A stretch of 64,000 bases of DNA from Zoogloea sp041914405 (GCF_041914405.1 NZ_JAYSDK010000016.1:1-64000); one strand, 5' to 3'; shown: positions 41,704 through 51,529, numbered from the stretch's first letter. A program made the numbers and translations. Notes: generated by a model from the letters alone, not told the origin.

Positions 41704-43497
41704 GTGAAAGTCGCAAAGCGTACCTTTGATGCGGTGATCGTCGGCGCTGGTGGCGCCGGTCTGCGGGCCGCCCTGCAGCTCTCCGAAGCCGGTCTCAAGA
41801 CTGCTGTTCTGACCAAGGTCTTCCCGACCCGCTCCCATACCGTGGCAGCGCAGGGCGGTGTGGCGGCTTCCCTCGGGAACTCCACCGAGGACAACTGGCA
41901 CTGGCATATGTACGACACCGTCAAGGGGTCGGACTGGCTGGGCGACCAGGATGCCATCGAGTTCATGGTCAAGAAGGCCAACGAAGTGGTCGTCGAACTT
42001 GAACATTACGGCATGCCGTTCGACCGTACCGACAATGGCAAGATCTACCAGCGTCCGTTCGGTGGCCACTCGCAGAACTACGGCCAGACCCCGGTGTCCC
42101 GTTCCTGTGCGGCTGCTGACCGTACCGGCCACGCGATGCTGCATGCGCTGTACCAGCGCAACGTGCGCGCCAACACCCAGTTCTTCGTCGAATGGATGGC
42201 GCTCGACCTGATCCGCAACGCCGACGGCGATGTGCTGGGCGTGACGGCGATGGAAATGGAAACGGGCGAAGTCTCGATCTTCCATTCCAAGGCCACCATC
42301 TTCGCCACCGGCGGTGCCGGACGCATCTATTACTCCTCGACCAACGCCTTCATCAACACCGGCGACGGCGTGGGCATGGCGGCGCGTGCCGGCATCCCGC
42401 TGGAAGACATGGAGTTCTGGCAGTTCCACCCGACCGGCGTGGCCGGTGCCGGCGTGCTGATCACTGAAGGTGTGCGCGGTGAAGGCGGCATCCTGCGTAA
42501 CGCCTCCGGTGAGCGCTTCATGGAGCGCTATGCGCCGAACCTGAAGGATCTGGCCTCCCGCGACGTGGTGTCCCGTTCGATGGTCACCGAGATCAACGAA
42601 GGTCGTGGCTGCGGTTCCGAGAAGGACCACGTGCTGCTTGACATCACCCACCTGTCGCCCGAGACGATCAACAAGCGTCTGCCCGGTATTCGCGAGATTT
42701 CGATCCAGTTCGCCGGTGTGGATCCGATCAAGGCTCCGATCCCGGTCGTGCCGACCTGCCACTACCAGATGGGCGGTATTCCGACCAACTACAAGGGCCA
42801 GGTTGTGGTGCCGAAGGATGGCAACCCGAACGTCCCGGTTGCTGGCTTCTACGCCGCCGGCGAATGTGCCTGCGCCTCCGTGCACGGCGCCAACCGCCTG
42901 GGCACCAACTCGCTGCTGGACCTGCTGGTCTTCGGCAAGGCCGCTGGCGAAACCGTGGTGGCCGACTTCCAGTCCGGTCAGCTGACCCTCAAGCCGCTGC
43001 CCGAAAATGCAGCCGACGTATCGCTGGCGCGTATCGCGCGCCTGGAGGCCCAGACCAACGGCGAAGAGGTCCACGACGTTCGCCTCGCCATGCAGCGCAC
43101 CATGCAGAAGCACGCTGGCGTGTTCCGTTTCGCCGACATGCTGAAGGAAGGCGTTACCAAGATCCTCGAGGTCGCCGAGCGTGCCAAGCACACCCAGATC
43201 AAGGACAAGTCCAAGGTCTGGAACACCGCCCGCACTGAAGCGTTGGAGCTGGATAACCTCATCGAAGTCGCCAAGGCTACGATGGTTTCTGCCGAAGCCC
43301 GCAAGGAATCCCGTGGTGCCCACGTGCGTGACGACGCAATCGATTGCGCCGAGACGCCGAACGGCCGTGACGACAAGAACTGGCTCAAGCACACGCTGTG
43401 GTACAGCGAAGGCAACCGTCTTGATTACAAGCCGGTCAATCTGCAGCCGATGTCGGCCGATGTCGAGCCGATTGCCCTTGCCAAGCGTACCTACTGA
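41704..43497 (+). CDS. sdhA: Succinate dehydrogenase flavoprotein subunit
   Basis: SdhA oxidises succinate to fumarate with covalently bound FAD. It starts with GTG at 41704, right after the sdhD stop, giving 597 residues. FAD features are AVIVGAGGAGLRAALQLSEAG and the His attachment site in RSHTVAAQGGVAASLGN; the active site includes HPTGVAGAGVLITEGVRGEGG and the catalytic Arg/His region TCHYQMGGIPTNY. The C-terminus (SRGAHVRDD, DDKNWLKHTLWYSE) is normal. Codon use is strongly biased as in other TCA genes of this block. Confidence 0.98.
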   Translation: MKVAKRTFDAVIVGAGGAGLRAALQLSEAGLKTAVLTKVFPTRSHTVAAQGGVAASLGNSTEDNWHWHMYDTVKGSDWLGDQDAIEFMVKKANEVVVELEHYGMPFDRTDNGKIYQRPFGGHSQNYGQTPVSRSCAAADRTGHAMLHALYQRNVRANTQFFVEWMALDLIRNADGDVLGVTAMEMETGEVSIFHSKATIFATGGAGRIYYSSTNAFINTGDGVGMAARAGIPLEDMEFWQFHPTGVAGAGVLITEGVRGEGGILRNASGERFMERYAPNLKDLASRDVVSRSMVTEINEGRGCGSEKDHVLLDITHLSPETINKRLPGIREISIQFAGVDPIKAPIPVVPTCHYQMGGIPTNYKGQVVVPKDGNPNVPVAGFYAAGECACASVHGANRLGTNSLLDLLVFGKAAGETVVADFQSGQLTLKPLPENAADVSLARIARLEAQTNGEEVHDVRLAMQRTMQKHAGVFRFADMLKEGVTKILEVAERAKHTQIKDKSKVWNTARTEALELDNLIEVAKATMVSAEARKESRGAHVRDDAIDCAETPNGRDDKNWLKHTLWYSEGNRLDYKPVNLQPMSADVEPIALAKRTY

Positions 43498-43516
43498 GCG
43501 TTCCGGAGAATAGAAC

Positions 43517-44230
43517 ATGAGCAGCAAGCGAACCGTACAGTTCAAGATTTACCGCTACGATCCGGACAAGGACGCCGCGCCGTACATGCAGGACATTTCC
43601 GTCGAGCTCGAAGAGTCCGACAAGAAGCTGCTGGATGCGCTGGTGCGCCTGAAGGCCAAGGACGACTCCCTGTCCTTCCGCCGCTCCTGCCGTGAAGGTG
43701 TGTGTGGCTCCGACGCCATGAACATCAATGGCAAGAACGGCCTGGCCTGCCTGACCAGCATGGACGATATCGCCCAGCCGATCACGCTGCGCCCGCTGCC
43801 CGGCCTGCCGGTCATTCGCGACGTGATCGTCGACATGACCCAGTTCTTCAAGCAGTACCACTCGATCAAGCCGTACCTGATCAACAACGAGCCGGCTCCC
43901 GAGCGTGAGCGTCTGCAGTCGCCGGAAGATCGTGAAGAGCTGAATGGCCTTTACGAGTGCATCCTGTGCGCCTGCTGCTCCACGAGCTGCCCGTCGTTCT
44001 GGTGGAACCCGGACAAGTTCGTCGGCCCGGCGGGCCTGTTGGCGGCTTACCGCTTCCTGGCGGATACCCGTGACCAGGCAACCAGCGAGCGTCTCGACAA
44101 TCTGGAAGATCCGTATCGTCTGTTCCGTTGCCATTCGATCATGAACTGCGTCGATGTCTGCCCGAAGCATCTGAACCCGACGAAGGCGATCGGCAAGATC
44201 AAAGACATGATGGTGCGTCGCGCGGTATGA
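43517..44230 (+). CDS. sdhB: Succinate dehydrogenase iron-sulfur subunit
   Basis: SdhB passes electrons from FAD to ubiquinone through three clusters. The 237 residues hold the [2Fe-2S] ligands in CREGVCGSDAMNINGKNGLAC (Cys58, Cys63, Asp66 and Cys78; the aspartate ligand is as in E. coli), the [4Fe-4S]/[3Fe-4S] motifs CILCACCSTSCP and the HSIMNCVDVCPK region. The TGA overlaps the sdhE ATG. Confidence 0.98.
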   Translation: MSSKRTVQFKIYRYDPDKDAAPYMQDISVELEESDKKLLDALVRLKAKDDSLSFRRSCREGVCGSDAMNINGKNGLACLTSMDDIAQPITLRPLPGLPVIRDVIVDMTQFFKQYHSIKPYLINNEPAPERERLQSPEDREELNGLYECILCACCSTSCPSFWWNPDKFVGPAGLLAAYRFLADTRDQATSERLDNLEDPYRLFRCHSIMNCVDVCPKHLNPTKAIGKIKDMMVRRAV

Positions 44231-44463
44231 CGCTCAACCGGGGGCGTGTGCGCTGGCAGTGCCGACGGGCTCTCCTTGAGCTCGATCTGGTGTTCACGCG
44301 CTTCCTTGAAAGGCACTTCGATCGTCTCACCGACGATCAGCTGGCCGATCTGGATGACCTCTTGCTCGTCGAAGACCATGACCTTTGGGCCATGGTCAAC
44401 GGCAGCAAGCCGGTCACCAATGAGCGCTGGCAGGAAATGGTGGACCTGCTGCGGGCTCCGTAG
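44227..44463 (+). CDS. sdhE: FAD assembly factor SdhE
   Basis: SdhE (YgfY) promotes covalent flavinylation of SdhA. The ATG at 44227 overlaps the sdhB stop and gives 78 residues: MTLNRGRVRWQCRRALLELDLVFTRFLERHFDRLTDDQLADLDDLL. The RRALLELD stretch corresponds to the conserved RRGM.E.D motif, although the usual Gly is here Ala. Position between sdhB and gltA supports the call. Confidence 0.92.
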   Translation: MTLNRGRVRWQCRRALLELDLVFTRFLERHFDRLTDDQLADLDDLLLVEDHDLWAMVNGSKPVTNERWQEMVDLLRAP

Positions 44464-44520
44464 CCGGGCAGGTCTAGTCAATAGGGAGCTGGAGTTTCAA
44501 CAGGGAAAAGGGATCAAAAT

Positions 44521-45816
44521 ATGACCACGCAACGTACTGCTACACTGACCGTAGGTGACAAGGCCGTAGAGTTTCCGATCATGTCGGGAACCCATGGCAA
44601 TGATGTGATCGACATTCGTACCCTGGGTGGCAAGACTGGGTACTTTACGTATGACTCCGGCTTCCTTTCCACGGCCAGCTGTCAGTCCAAGGTCACCTAT
44701 ATCGATGGCGACAAGGGCGAACTGCTGTACCGCGGCTACCCGATCGAGCAACTGGCCGAAAACTGCAACTTCCTGGAAGTCACCTACCTGCTGAAGAACG
44801 GCGAGCTGCCGAACGCGACGCAGAAGACTGACTTCGAAAAGACCATCAAGAACCACACGATGGTCCATGAGCAGCTGACCAAGTTCTACTCCGGCTTCCG
44901 CCGCGACGCTCACCCGATGGCCGTCATGACCGGCGTGGTCGGTGCCCTGTCCGCGTTCTACCACGACGCGATGGACTTCTCCGACTCCGAGCATCGCAAC
45001 ATCAGCTTCAACCGTCTGGTTGCCAAGATGCCGACCATCGTTGCGATGGCCTACAAGTACAGCACCGGCATGCCGTTCATGTACCCGGACAACGAGCTGG
45101 ACTACACCGCCAACTTCATGCGCATGATGTTCGGCAACCCGTGCGAGAAGTACGAGCCGAACCCGGTTCTGGTTCGTGCCCTCGACATCATCTTCACGCT
45201 GCACGCCGACCACGAGCAGAACGCGTCCACCTCTACCGTCCGTCTGGCCGGTTCCTCCGGTGCCAACCCGTTCGCCTGTATCGCTGCCGGTATCGCCTGC
45301 CTGTGGGGCCCGGCGCACGGTGGTGCGAACGAAGCCTGCCTGCAGATGCTTGAGGAAATTGGCGACGTGTCCCGCGTCGGCGAGTACATCAAGCGCGCCA
45401 AGGACAAGAACGACTCCTTCAAGCTGATGGGCTTCGGTCACCGCGTCTACAAGAACTTCGACCCGCGCGCCAAGCTGATGGGCAAGGTCTGCGCCGACGT
45501 GCTCGGCGAACTGGGCCTCGAGAACGACCGCCTGTTCAAGCTGGCCAAGGAACTCGAAAAGATTGCCCTCGAAGACGAATACTTCGTCGAGAAGAAGCTC
45601 TACCCGAACGTGGACTTCTACTCCGGCATCGTCCAAAAGGCGCTCGGCATTCCCACTGAGATGTTCACCTGCATCTTCGCTCTGGCCCGTACGGTCGGCT
45701 GGATGACCCAGTGGGAAGAAATGATCACCGATCCCGAGTACAAGATCGGTCGTCCGCGTCAGCTGTACATCGGCGCCGCTCGCCGCGACGTCGTCCCGCT
45801 GGCCCAACGCGGCTAA
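44521..45816 (+). CDS. gltA: Citrate synthase (type II)
   Basis: GltA condenses oxaloacetate with acetyl-CoA. The 431-residue length matches the hexameric, NADH-sensitive type of Gram-negative bacteria. Signatures are GDKGELLYRGYPIEQLAE, LHADHEQNASTSTVRLAGSSGANPFACIAAGIACLWGPAHGGANEA (with an active His) and MGFGHRVYKNFDPRAKLM, and VDFYSGIVQKALGIPTEMFT with the catalytic Asp. It follows sdhE by 57 bp and ends at a hairpin terminator. Confidence 0.98.
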   Translation: MTTQRTATLTVGDKAVEFPIMSGTHGNDVIDIRTLGGKTGYFTYDSGFLSTASCQSKVTYIDGDKGELLYRGYPIEQLAENCNFLEVTYLLKNGELPNATQKTDFEKTIKNHTMVHEQLTKFYSGFRRDAHPMAVMTGVVGALSAFYHDAMDFSDSEHRNISFNRLVAKMPTIVAMAYKYSTGMPFMYPDNELDYTANFMRMMFGNPCEKYEPNPVLVRALDIIFTLHADHEQNASTSTVRLAGSSGANPFACIAAGIACLWGPAHGGANEACLQMLEEIGDVSRVGEYIKRAKDKNDSFKLMGFGHRVYKNFDPRAKLMGKVCADVLGELGLENDRLFKLAKELEKIALEDEYFVEKKLYPNVDFYSGIVQKALGIPTEMFTCIFALARTVGWMTQWEEMITDPEYKIGRPRQLYIGAARRDVVPLAQRG

Positions 45817-45854
45817 GTTTGCCCGGAAGGGGAGGGGGAAACAGGAGAGCGAAC

Positions 45855-45895
45855 GCGGGATGGTCGAAGCATCAGGCCATCCCGCTTCGTTTTCT
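45855..45895 (+). terminator. Intrinsic terminator after gltA
   Basis: GCGGGATGG (45855-45863) pairs with CCATCCCGC (45877-45885), followed by TTCGTTTTC. It separates sdhCDABE-gltA from sucAB-lpdA. Confidence 0.75.
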
Positions 45896-45977
45896 GAAGA
45901 AGTGAATCAAACAGGGATTTCTCCCCACCGAAAGCAAGTACCTTCAAAAAGACAAGATATAAGCCAGGTGGTCGCCC

Positions 45978-48803
45978 ATGATGAAACAGCTTTTTGAGAG
46001 CTCCCAACTGTTCGGCAGCAATGCGCCGTTCGTTGAAGAGCTTTACGAGAACTATCTCGACAATCCGGATTCCGTCACTGAAGAATGGCGGACCTATTTC
46101 GACTCGCTGCAGAATGTGCCCGGCAAGGGCCGCGACGTCGCCCACTACCCGATCATCAACGCTTTCGCCGACATGGCGAAGCGTGGCCCGGTCCGCACCG
46201 TCGTGGCGTCCGGTGTCGATCAGAAGCAGGTCAGCGTTCTGCAACTGATCAATGCCCACCGCTTTCTCGGCACCCGCTGGGCCCAGCTCGATCCGCTGAA
46301 GCGCACCGAGCGTCCCGAGATCCACGAACTCGAGCTGTCCCACTACGGCTTCACCGAGGCGGATCTCAACCAGACTTTCAACACCGGCTCTTTCCACGGC
46401 CTGCCCGGTGACCATGCCACCCTGCGCGAGATCCTCGACGCGGTGCGCCAGACCTACTGCGGCTCCATCGGCGCCGAGTACATGTATATCACCGACATCG
46501 GTGAAAAGCGCTGGATCCAGGCCCGCCTCGAGCCGACCAAGGGTCGCCCCGGCTACCAGGCCGAGCAGCAGCGTCGTATCCTCGAGCGCCTGACCGCAGC
46601 CGAAACCCTCGAACGCTACCTGCATACCAAGTACGTTGGCCAGAAGCGCTTCTCCCTCGAAGGTGGTGAGAGCACCATCGTTGCGATGGACGAGCTGATC
46701 CGCGTGGCCGGTGGCAAGGGCGTGCAGGAAATCGTCATCGGCATGGCCCACCGTGGCCGCCTGAACGTGCTGGTGAACACCCTCGGCAAGTCGCCGAGCA
46801 TGCTGTTCTCCGAGTTTGAAGGCAAGGCCGCGTCCGACCTGTCGGCCGGTGATGTGAAGTACCACATGGGCTTCTCCAGCGATGTCATGACCGCCGGTGG
46901 CCCGGTGCACCTGACCCTGGCCTTCAACCCGTCCCACCTTGAAATCGTCAACCCGGTTGTCGAGGGCTCCGTGTATGCCCGTCAGACCCGCCGTGGCGCA
47001 AAGGGCAAGGCCGAGGTTATCCCGGTCCTGATCCATGGTGATGCGGCCGTTGCCGGCCAGGGCGTCAACCAGGAAATGCTGAACTTCGCGCAGACCCGCG
47101 GCTACGGCACGGGCGGCACGATCCACATCGTGGTGAACAACCAGATCGGCTTCACGACGTCCGATCCGCGCGACTACCGTTCTTCCCTGTACTGCACCGA
47201 CATCTTCAAGATGGGCGAGGCGCCGATCTTCCACGTCAATGGTGACGATCCGGAAGCCGTGGCCTTCGTGATGGGCCTGGCTGTCGAATACCGCCAGGAG
47301 TTCAAGAAGGACGTCGTCGTCGACATCGTGTGCTACCGCAAGCTGGGCCACAACGAAGCCGACGAGCCGATGGTCACCCAGCCGCTGATGTACAAGAAGA
47401 TCGCCAAGCACCCCGGCACCCGCAAGCTGTACGCGGACAAGCTGACCCAGCTGGGCATCGTCAAGGCCGATGAGCCGGAACAGTTCATCAAGGACTACCG
47501 CGCCGCTCTCGACAAGGGTGAGCTGCTGTCCAACCCCGTACTGTCCGACTTCAAGCGCCAGTTTGCGCAGGATTGGGCTCCGTACGCCGGCAAGGCTTAT
47601 ACCGACAAGTGCGACACCACCGTGCCGACCGCCGAACTCGAGCGTCTGGCCACCGCGCTGACCACCACCCCGGAAGGCTTTGCGCTGCACCCCCGCGTGC
47701 AGAAGATCATCGACGACCGCAAGGCGATGGGCGCCGGCAAGCTGCCCTTCGACTGGGGCATGGCCGAGAACCTGGCCTACGCCAGCCTGCTGGTGCAGGG
47801 TTTCGGTATCCGCATCTCGGGTGAGGACGTCGGCCGCGGCACCTTCTTCCACCGCCACGCCGCCCTGCACGACCAGAACCGTGACCAGTGGCACGATGGC
47901 ACCTTCTACCCGCTGCAGAACATCCGCGAAGGTCAGGGCCCGTTCTACTGCTACGACTCCGTGCTGTCCGAAGAGGCTGTGCTGGCCTTCGAATATGGCT
48001 ACGCGACCGCCGAGCCGAACCAGCTCGTGATCTGGGAAGCCCAGTTCGGCGATTTCGCCAACGGCGCCCAGGTGGTGATGGACCAGTTCATCAGCTCTGG
48101 CGAAGCCAAGTGGGGCCGCCAGTGTGGTCTCGTCATGATGCTGCCGCATGGCTACGAAGGTCAGGGCCCCGAGCACTCTTCCGCCCGTATCGAGCGCTAC
48201 ATGCAACTGTGCGCCGAGATGAACATGGAAGTGTGCATCCCGTCCGGCCCGTCGCAGATCTTCCACCTGCTGCGTCGCCAGGCCCTGCGCAAGCTGCGCA
48301 AGCCGCTGGTGATCATCACGCCGAAGTCCCTGCTGCGCCACAAGGACGCGATCTCCTCCCTGGACGATCTCTCCAAGGGCACCTTCCAGACCGTGATCGG
48401 CGAAGTGGACGAGCTCGACGTCAACAAGGTCAAGCGCGTGGTGATCTGCTCCGGCAAGATCTACTACGAGCTGCTGGCCCACCGTCGCGCCAACAACATC
48501 GACGACATCGCCCTGGTTCGTCTGGAACAGCTCTATCCGTTCCCGCGCGAAGCCTTCGCGGCCGAAGTGAACAAGTACCCCAACGCCAAGGAAGTGGTGT
48601 GGTGCCAGGAAGAGCCCCGCAACCAGGGCGTGTGGTACTGGCTGGCGTCCCGTCACCATCTGGACAGCGCCCTCGGCGACGAGCGCAAGTTCCTGCTGGT
48701 GGCTCGTCCCGCAGCCGCCTCGCCGGCGGTCGGTTACTACGCCAAGCACAACGCGCAACAAAAGGCAGTCATCGAAAATGCGTTTGGCGAAATCAAAGCC
48801 TGA
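45978..48803 (+). CDS. sucA: 2-oxoglutarate dehydrogenase E1 component
   Basis: SucA decarboxylates 2-oxoglutarate with ThDP and passes succinyl to the E2 lipoyl arm. The 941-residue protein begins MMKQLFESSQLFGSNAPFVEELYENYLDNPDSVTEEW, the usual N-terminal E2/E3-interaction region. Further motifs are IVIGMAHRGRLNVLVNTLGK, HGDAAVAGQGVNQEMLN, IVVNNQIGFTTSDPRDYRS (ThDP/Mg), FHVNGDDPEAV and GHNEADEP, and the transketolase domain LLVQGFGIRISGEDVGRGTFFHRHA. It starts the sucA-sucB-lpdA unit. Confidence 0.98.
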   Translation: MMKQLFESSQLFGSNAPFVEELYENYLDNPDSVTEEWRTYFDSLQNVPGKGRDVAHYPIINAFADMAKRGPVRTVVASGVDQKQVSVLQLINAHRFLGTRWAQLDPLKRTERPEIHELELSHYGFTEADLNQTFNTGSFHGLPGDHATLREILDAVRQTYCGSIGAEYMYITDIGEKRWIQARLEPTKGRPGYQAEQQRRILERLTAAETLERYLHTKYVGQKRFSLEGGESTIVAMDELIRVAGGKGVQEIVIGMAHRGRLNVLVNTLGKSPSMLFSEFEGKAASDLSAGDVKYHMGFSSDVMTAGGPVHLTLAFNPSHLEIVNPVVEGSVYARQTRRGAKGKAEVIPVLIHGDAAVAGQGVNQEMLNFAQTRGYGTGGTIHIVVNNQIGFTTSDPRDYRSSLYCTDIFKMGEAPIFHVNGDDPEAVAFVMGLAVEYRQEFKKDVVVDIVCYRKLGHNEADEPMVTQPLMYKKIAKHPGTRKLYADKLTQLGIVKADEPEQFIKDYRAALDKGELLSNPVLSDFKRQFAQDWAPYAGKAYTDKCDTTVPTAELERLATALTTTPEGFALHPRVQKIIDDRKAMGAGKLPFDWGMAENLAYASLLVQGFGIRISGEDVGRGTFFHRHAALHDQNRDQWHDGTFYPLQNIREGQGPFYCYDSVLSEEAVLAFEYGYATAEPNQLVIWEAQFGDFANGAQVVMDQFISSGEAKWGRQCGLVMMLPHGYEGQGPEHSSARIERYMQLCAEMNMEVCIPSGPSQIFHLLRRQALRKLRKPLVIITPKSLLRHKDAISSLDDLSKGTFQTVIGEVDELDVNKVKRVVICSGKIYYELLAHRRANNIDDIALVRLEQLYPFPREAFAAEVNKYPNAKEVVWCQEEPRNQGVWYWLASRHHLDSALGDERKFLLVARPAAASPAVGYYAKHNAQQKAVIENAFGEIKA

Positions 48804-48842
48804 TGCAAACGTCCACGCCGAACTGAAAACAAGGGAGAAGAT

Positions 48843-50027
48843 ATGCTGATCGAAGTCAAAGTGCCCCAACTGTCCGAATCCGTTTCCGAAGCCACGCTGG
48901 TCAGCTGGCACAAGAAGGAAGGCGACGCCGTTTCCCGTGACGAGAACCTGATCGACATTGAGACCGATAAGGTCGTGCTGGAAACCCCGGCTCCGGCCGA
49001 CGGCGTGCTCGTCAAGATCGTCAAGAACGGCGGCGACTCGGTGACTTCCGGCGAAGTGATCGCCACCATCGATACCGAAGCCAAGGCTGCAGCCGGCGCT
49101 CCGGCCGCTGCTGCCGCTCCGGCTGCCGCTGCCCCCGCAGCTGCTACGGCTGCCGGCGCTGCCAGCCCGTCCGCCCGCAAGATCCTCGACGAGAAGGGCA
49201 TTGCTGCCGCTGACGTCGCCGGTTCGGGCCGTGGCGGCCGTGTGACCAAGGAAGACGCCGTTGCTGCCCAGCCGAAGGCCGCTGCGCCGGCGGCTGCGGC
49301 ACCGGCCGTGGCCGTTCCGGCTGGTGATCGCGTCGAACAGCGCGTTCCGATGACCCGTCTGCGTGCCCGCATCGCCGAGCGCCTGATCCAGTCCAAGAAC
49401 GAAAACGCCATCCTGACCACGTTCAACGAAGTGAACATGGCTCCGATCATGGCGCTGCGTAAGCAGTACGGTGACAAGTTCGAGAAGGCTCACGGCGTGC
49501 GTCTGGGCTTCATGGGCTTCTTCGTGAAGGCTGCCGTCGCCGCCCTCAAGAAGTTCCCGATCCTGAACGCCTCCGTTGATGGCAACGACATCGTCTACCA
49601 CGGCTACATCGACATCGGTATCGCTGTCGGTTCGCCCCGTGGCTTGGTGGTGCCCATCCTGCGTGATGTGGACAACATGTCCATCGCCGACATCGAGAAG
49701 AAGATCGCTGAATTCGGTCAGAAGGCCAAGGACGGCAAGATCTCCATTGAAGAGCTCACCGGCGGCACGTTCTCCATCTCCAACGGTGGTGTGTTCGGCT
49801 CCATGATGTCCACCCCGATCATCAACCCGCCCCAGTCCGCGATCCTCGGCATCCATGCCACCAAGGACCGTGCCGTGGTCGAGAATGGTCAGGTCGTCGT
49901 GCGTCCGATCAACTACCTCGCCATGTCCTACGACCACCGCATCATCGACGGCCGCGAAGCCGTCCTGGGCCTGGTCACCATGAAGGAAGCCCTGGAAGAT
50001 CCGGCCCGTCTGATCCTGGACGTCTGA
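48843..50027 (+). CDS. sucB: 2-oxoglutarate dehydrogenase E2 (dihydrolipoyl succinyltransferase)
   Basis: The 394-residue protein has an N-terminal lipoyl domain with the lipoylated Lys43 in IDIETDKVVLETPAP, an Ala/Pro-rich linker (about residues 78-103), a short E3-binding domain (SPSARKILDEKGIAAADVAGSGRGGRVTKEDAV), a second Ala-rich linker and the C-terminal acyltransferase domain with the catalytic motif DHRIIDG (His365, Asp369). It follows sucA by 39 bp and is separated from lpdA by a strong hairpin. Confidence 0.97.
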   Translation: MLIEVKVPQLSESVSEATLVSWHKKEGDAVSRDENLIDIETDKVVLETPAPADGVLVKIVKNGGDSVTSGEVIATIDTEAKAAAGAPAAAAAPAAAAPAAATAAGAASPSARKILDEKGIAAADVAGSGRGGRVTKEDAVAAQPKAAAPAAAAPAVAVPAGDRVEQRVPMTRLRARIAERLIQSKNENAILTTFNEVNMAPIMALRKQYGDKFEKAHGVRLGFMGFFVKAAVAALKKFPILNASVDGNDIVYHGYIDIGIAVGSPRGLVVPILRDVDNMSIADIEKKIAEFGQKAKDGKISIEELTGGTFSISNGGVFGSMMSTPIINPPQSAILGIHATKDRAVVENGQVVVRPINYLAMSYDHRIIDGREAVLGLVTMKEALEDPARLILDV

Positions 50028-50040
50028 TCTATCCAACCGT

Positions 50041-50085
50041 CGGCACGGTCGCGGCCCGCAAGGGCTGCAGCCGTGCCGCGTTTTT
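50041..50085 (+). terminator. Long hairpin with T-tract between sucB and lpdA
   Basis: CGGCACGG (50041-50048) pairs with CCGTGCCG (50071-50078), with an inner stem GCGGCCC/GGGCTGC around a GCAA loop, then TTTTT (50081-50085). It sits inside an apparent operon, 22 bp before the lpdA ATG, so it should lower or regulate lpdA relative to sucAB. Confidence 0.8.
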
Positions 50086-50107
50086 GTCTGCACAAGGAAG
50101 AGACTAA

Positions 50108-51529
50108 ATGGCGAAGCAATTTGATGTGCTGGTCATCGGCGGTGGTCCCGGTGGCTACGTGGCAGCGATCCGCGCCGCACAACTCGGTTTCAACACGGCC
50201 TGCGCCGAATCCAATCCCTACGCCGACCCGAAGGGCGAGCCCCGCCTCGGCGGCACCTGCCTGAACGTCGGCTGCATCCCGTCCAAGGCGCTGCTGCACA
50301 CTTCCCACCTGTTCGAGGAAGCCGGTCACGCCTTTGAAGAGCAGGGCATCTCCGTCGGCACGCCGAAGATCGACGTGGCCAAGATGATCGGCCGCAAGTC
50401 CAAGATCGTCGAGCAGCTCACCGCCGGCATCAAGGGCCTGTTCAAGAAGAACAAGGTCACCTTCCTGGCTGGCCACGGCGCCTTCGTCGGCAAGACCGAC
50501 GCCGGTTGGCAGGTCAAGGTCGGCGAGGAAGTCGTCGAAGCCAAGCAGGTCATCGTGGCGACTGGCTCCACCGCCCGTCACCTGCCCGGCATCCCGGTCG
50601 ACAACAAGCTGGTCTGCGACAACATCGGCGCCCTCGACATCGACGCCGTGCCCAAGCGCCTCGGCCTCATCGGCTCCGGTGTGATCGGCCTGGAAATGGG
50701 CTCCGTGTGGAAGCGCCTCGGCGCCGAAGTCACCATCCTCGAAGCGATGGACAGCTTCCTCGCGGCCGCTGACCAGGACGTGGCCAAGGAAGCCCTCAAG
50801 CTGTTCACCAAGCAGGGCCTCGACATCAAGCTGTCCGTCAAGGTTGGTGCCGTCACCGTCGGCAAGAAGTCCGTCACCGTCGAGTACGAAACCAAGGACG
50901 GCGCGCAGACGGCTGAATTCGACCGCCTGATCGTCTCCGTCGGTCGCGTGCCGAACACCGCTGGCCTCAACGCCGAAGCGGTCGGCCTCAAGATCGACGA
51001 GCGCGGCTTCGTCGAAGTCGATGGTCACAACCGTACCAACCTGGACGGCGTGTGGGCGGTGGGCGACGTGGTGCGTGGCCCGATGCTGGCCCACAAGGCC
51101 ATGGAAGAAGGTGTCGCGGTGGCCGAGACCATCGCAGGCCAGAAGGGCCACACCAACTTCGACACCATCCCGTGGGTCATCTACACCTCGCCCGAGATCG
51201 CCTGGGTCGGCAAGACTGAGCAGCAGCTCAAGGCCGAAGGCGCCGCCTACAAGGTCGGCAAGATCCCGTTCATGGCCAACGGCCGTGCGTTGGGTGCCGG
51301 CACCCCGGCCGGTTTCGTGAAGATGATCGCCGACGCCAACACCGACCGTATCCTCGGCGTGCACATCATCGGTTCCAATGCTTCCGAGCTGATCGGCGAA
51401 GCCGTGGTGACGATGGAGTTCGCCGGTGCGTCCGAAGACCTGGCGCGTATCTGCCACGCTCACCCGACCCTGTCGGAAGTGGTGCACGAAGCCGCCCTGG
51501 CGGTGGACAAGCGTCCTCTGCACTTCTGA
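50108..51529 (+). CDS. lpdA: Dihydrolipoyl dehydrogenase (E3)
   Basis: E3 reoxidises dihydrolipoamide with FAD and NAD for the 2-oxoglutarate complex. The 473 residues begin MAKQFDVLVIGGGPGGYVAAIRAAQLGF (FAD motif) and carry the redox disulfide Cys51/Cys56 in GGTCLNVGCIPSKALLH. The NAD motif is LGLIGSGVIGLEMGSVWKRLG; the C-terminal catalytic pair is in CHAHPTLSEVVHEA. There is no N-terminal lipoyl domain, unlike some E3 proteins of pyruvate dehydrogenase operons. A terminator hairpin precedes it and another follows. Confidence 0.98.
   Translation: MAKQFDVLVIGGGPGGYVAAIRAAQLGFNTACAESNPYADPKGEPRLGGTCLNVGCIPSKALLHTSHLFEEAGHAFEEQGISVGTPKIDVAKMIGRKSKIVEQLTAGIKGLFKKNKVTFLAGHGAFVGKTDAGWQVKVGEEVVEAKQVIVATGSTARHLPGIPVDNKLVCDNIGALDIDAVPKRLGLIGSGVIGLEMGSVWKRLGAEVTILEAMDSFLAAADQDVAKEALKLFTKQGLDIKLSVKVGAVTVGKKSVTVEYETKDGAQTAEFDRLIVSVGRVPNTAGLNAEAVGLKIDERGFVEVDGHNRTNLDGVWAVGDVVRGPMLAHKAMEEGVAVAETIAGQKGHTNFDTIPWVIYTSPEIAWVGKTEQQLKAEGAAYKVGKIPFMANGRALGAGTPAGFVKMIADANTDRILGVHIIGSNASELIGEAVVTMEFAGASEDLARICHAHPTLSEVVHEAALAVDKRPLHF

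Noticed and set aside
41542..43545. A 667-codon minus-strand frame opposite sdhA
   Set aside because: Antisense shadow of sdhA with His/Val/Gly-rich composition and no recognisable motif.
45813..50093. A 1426-codon open frame antisense to gltA end, sucA and sucB
   Set aside because: It mirrors strongly biased, GC-rich TCA genes; the translation is low complexity (His/Gly/Asp/Val rich) and has no domain. The sense genes explain the region fully.
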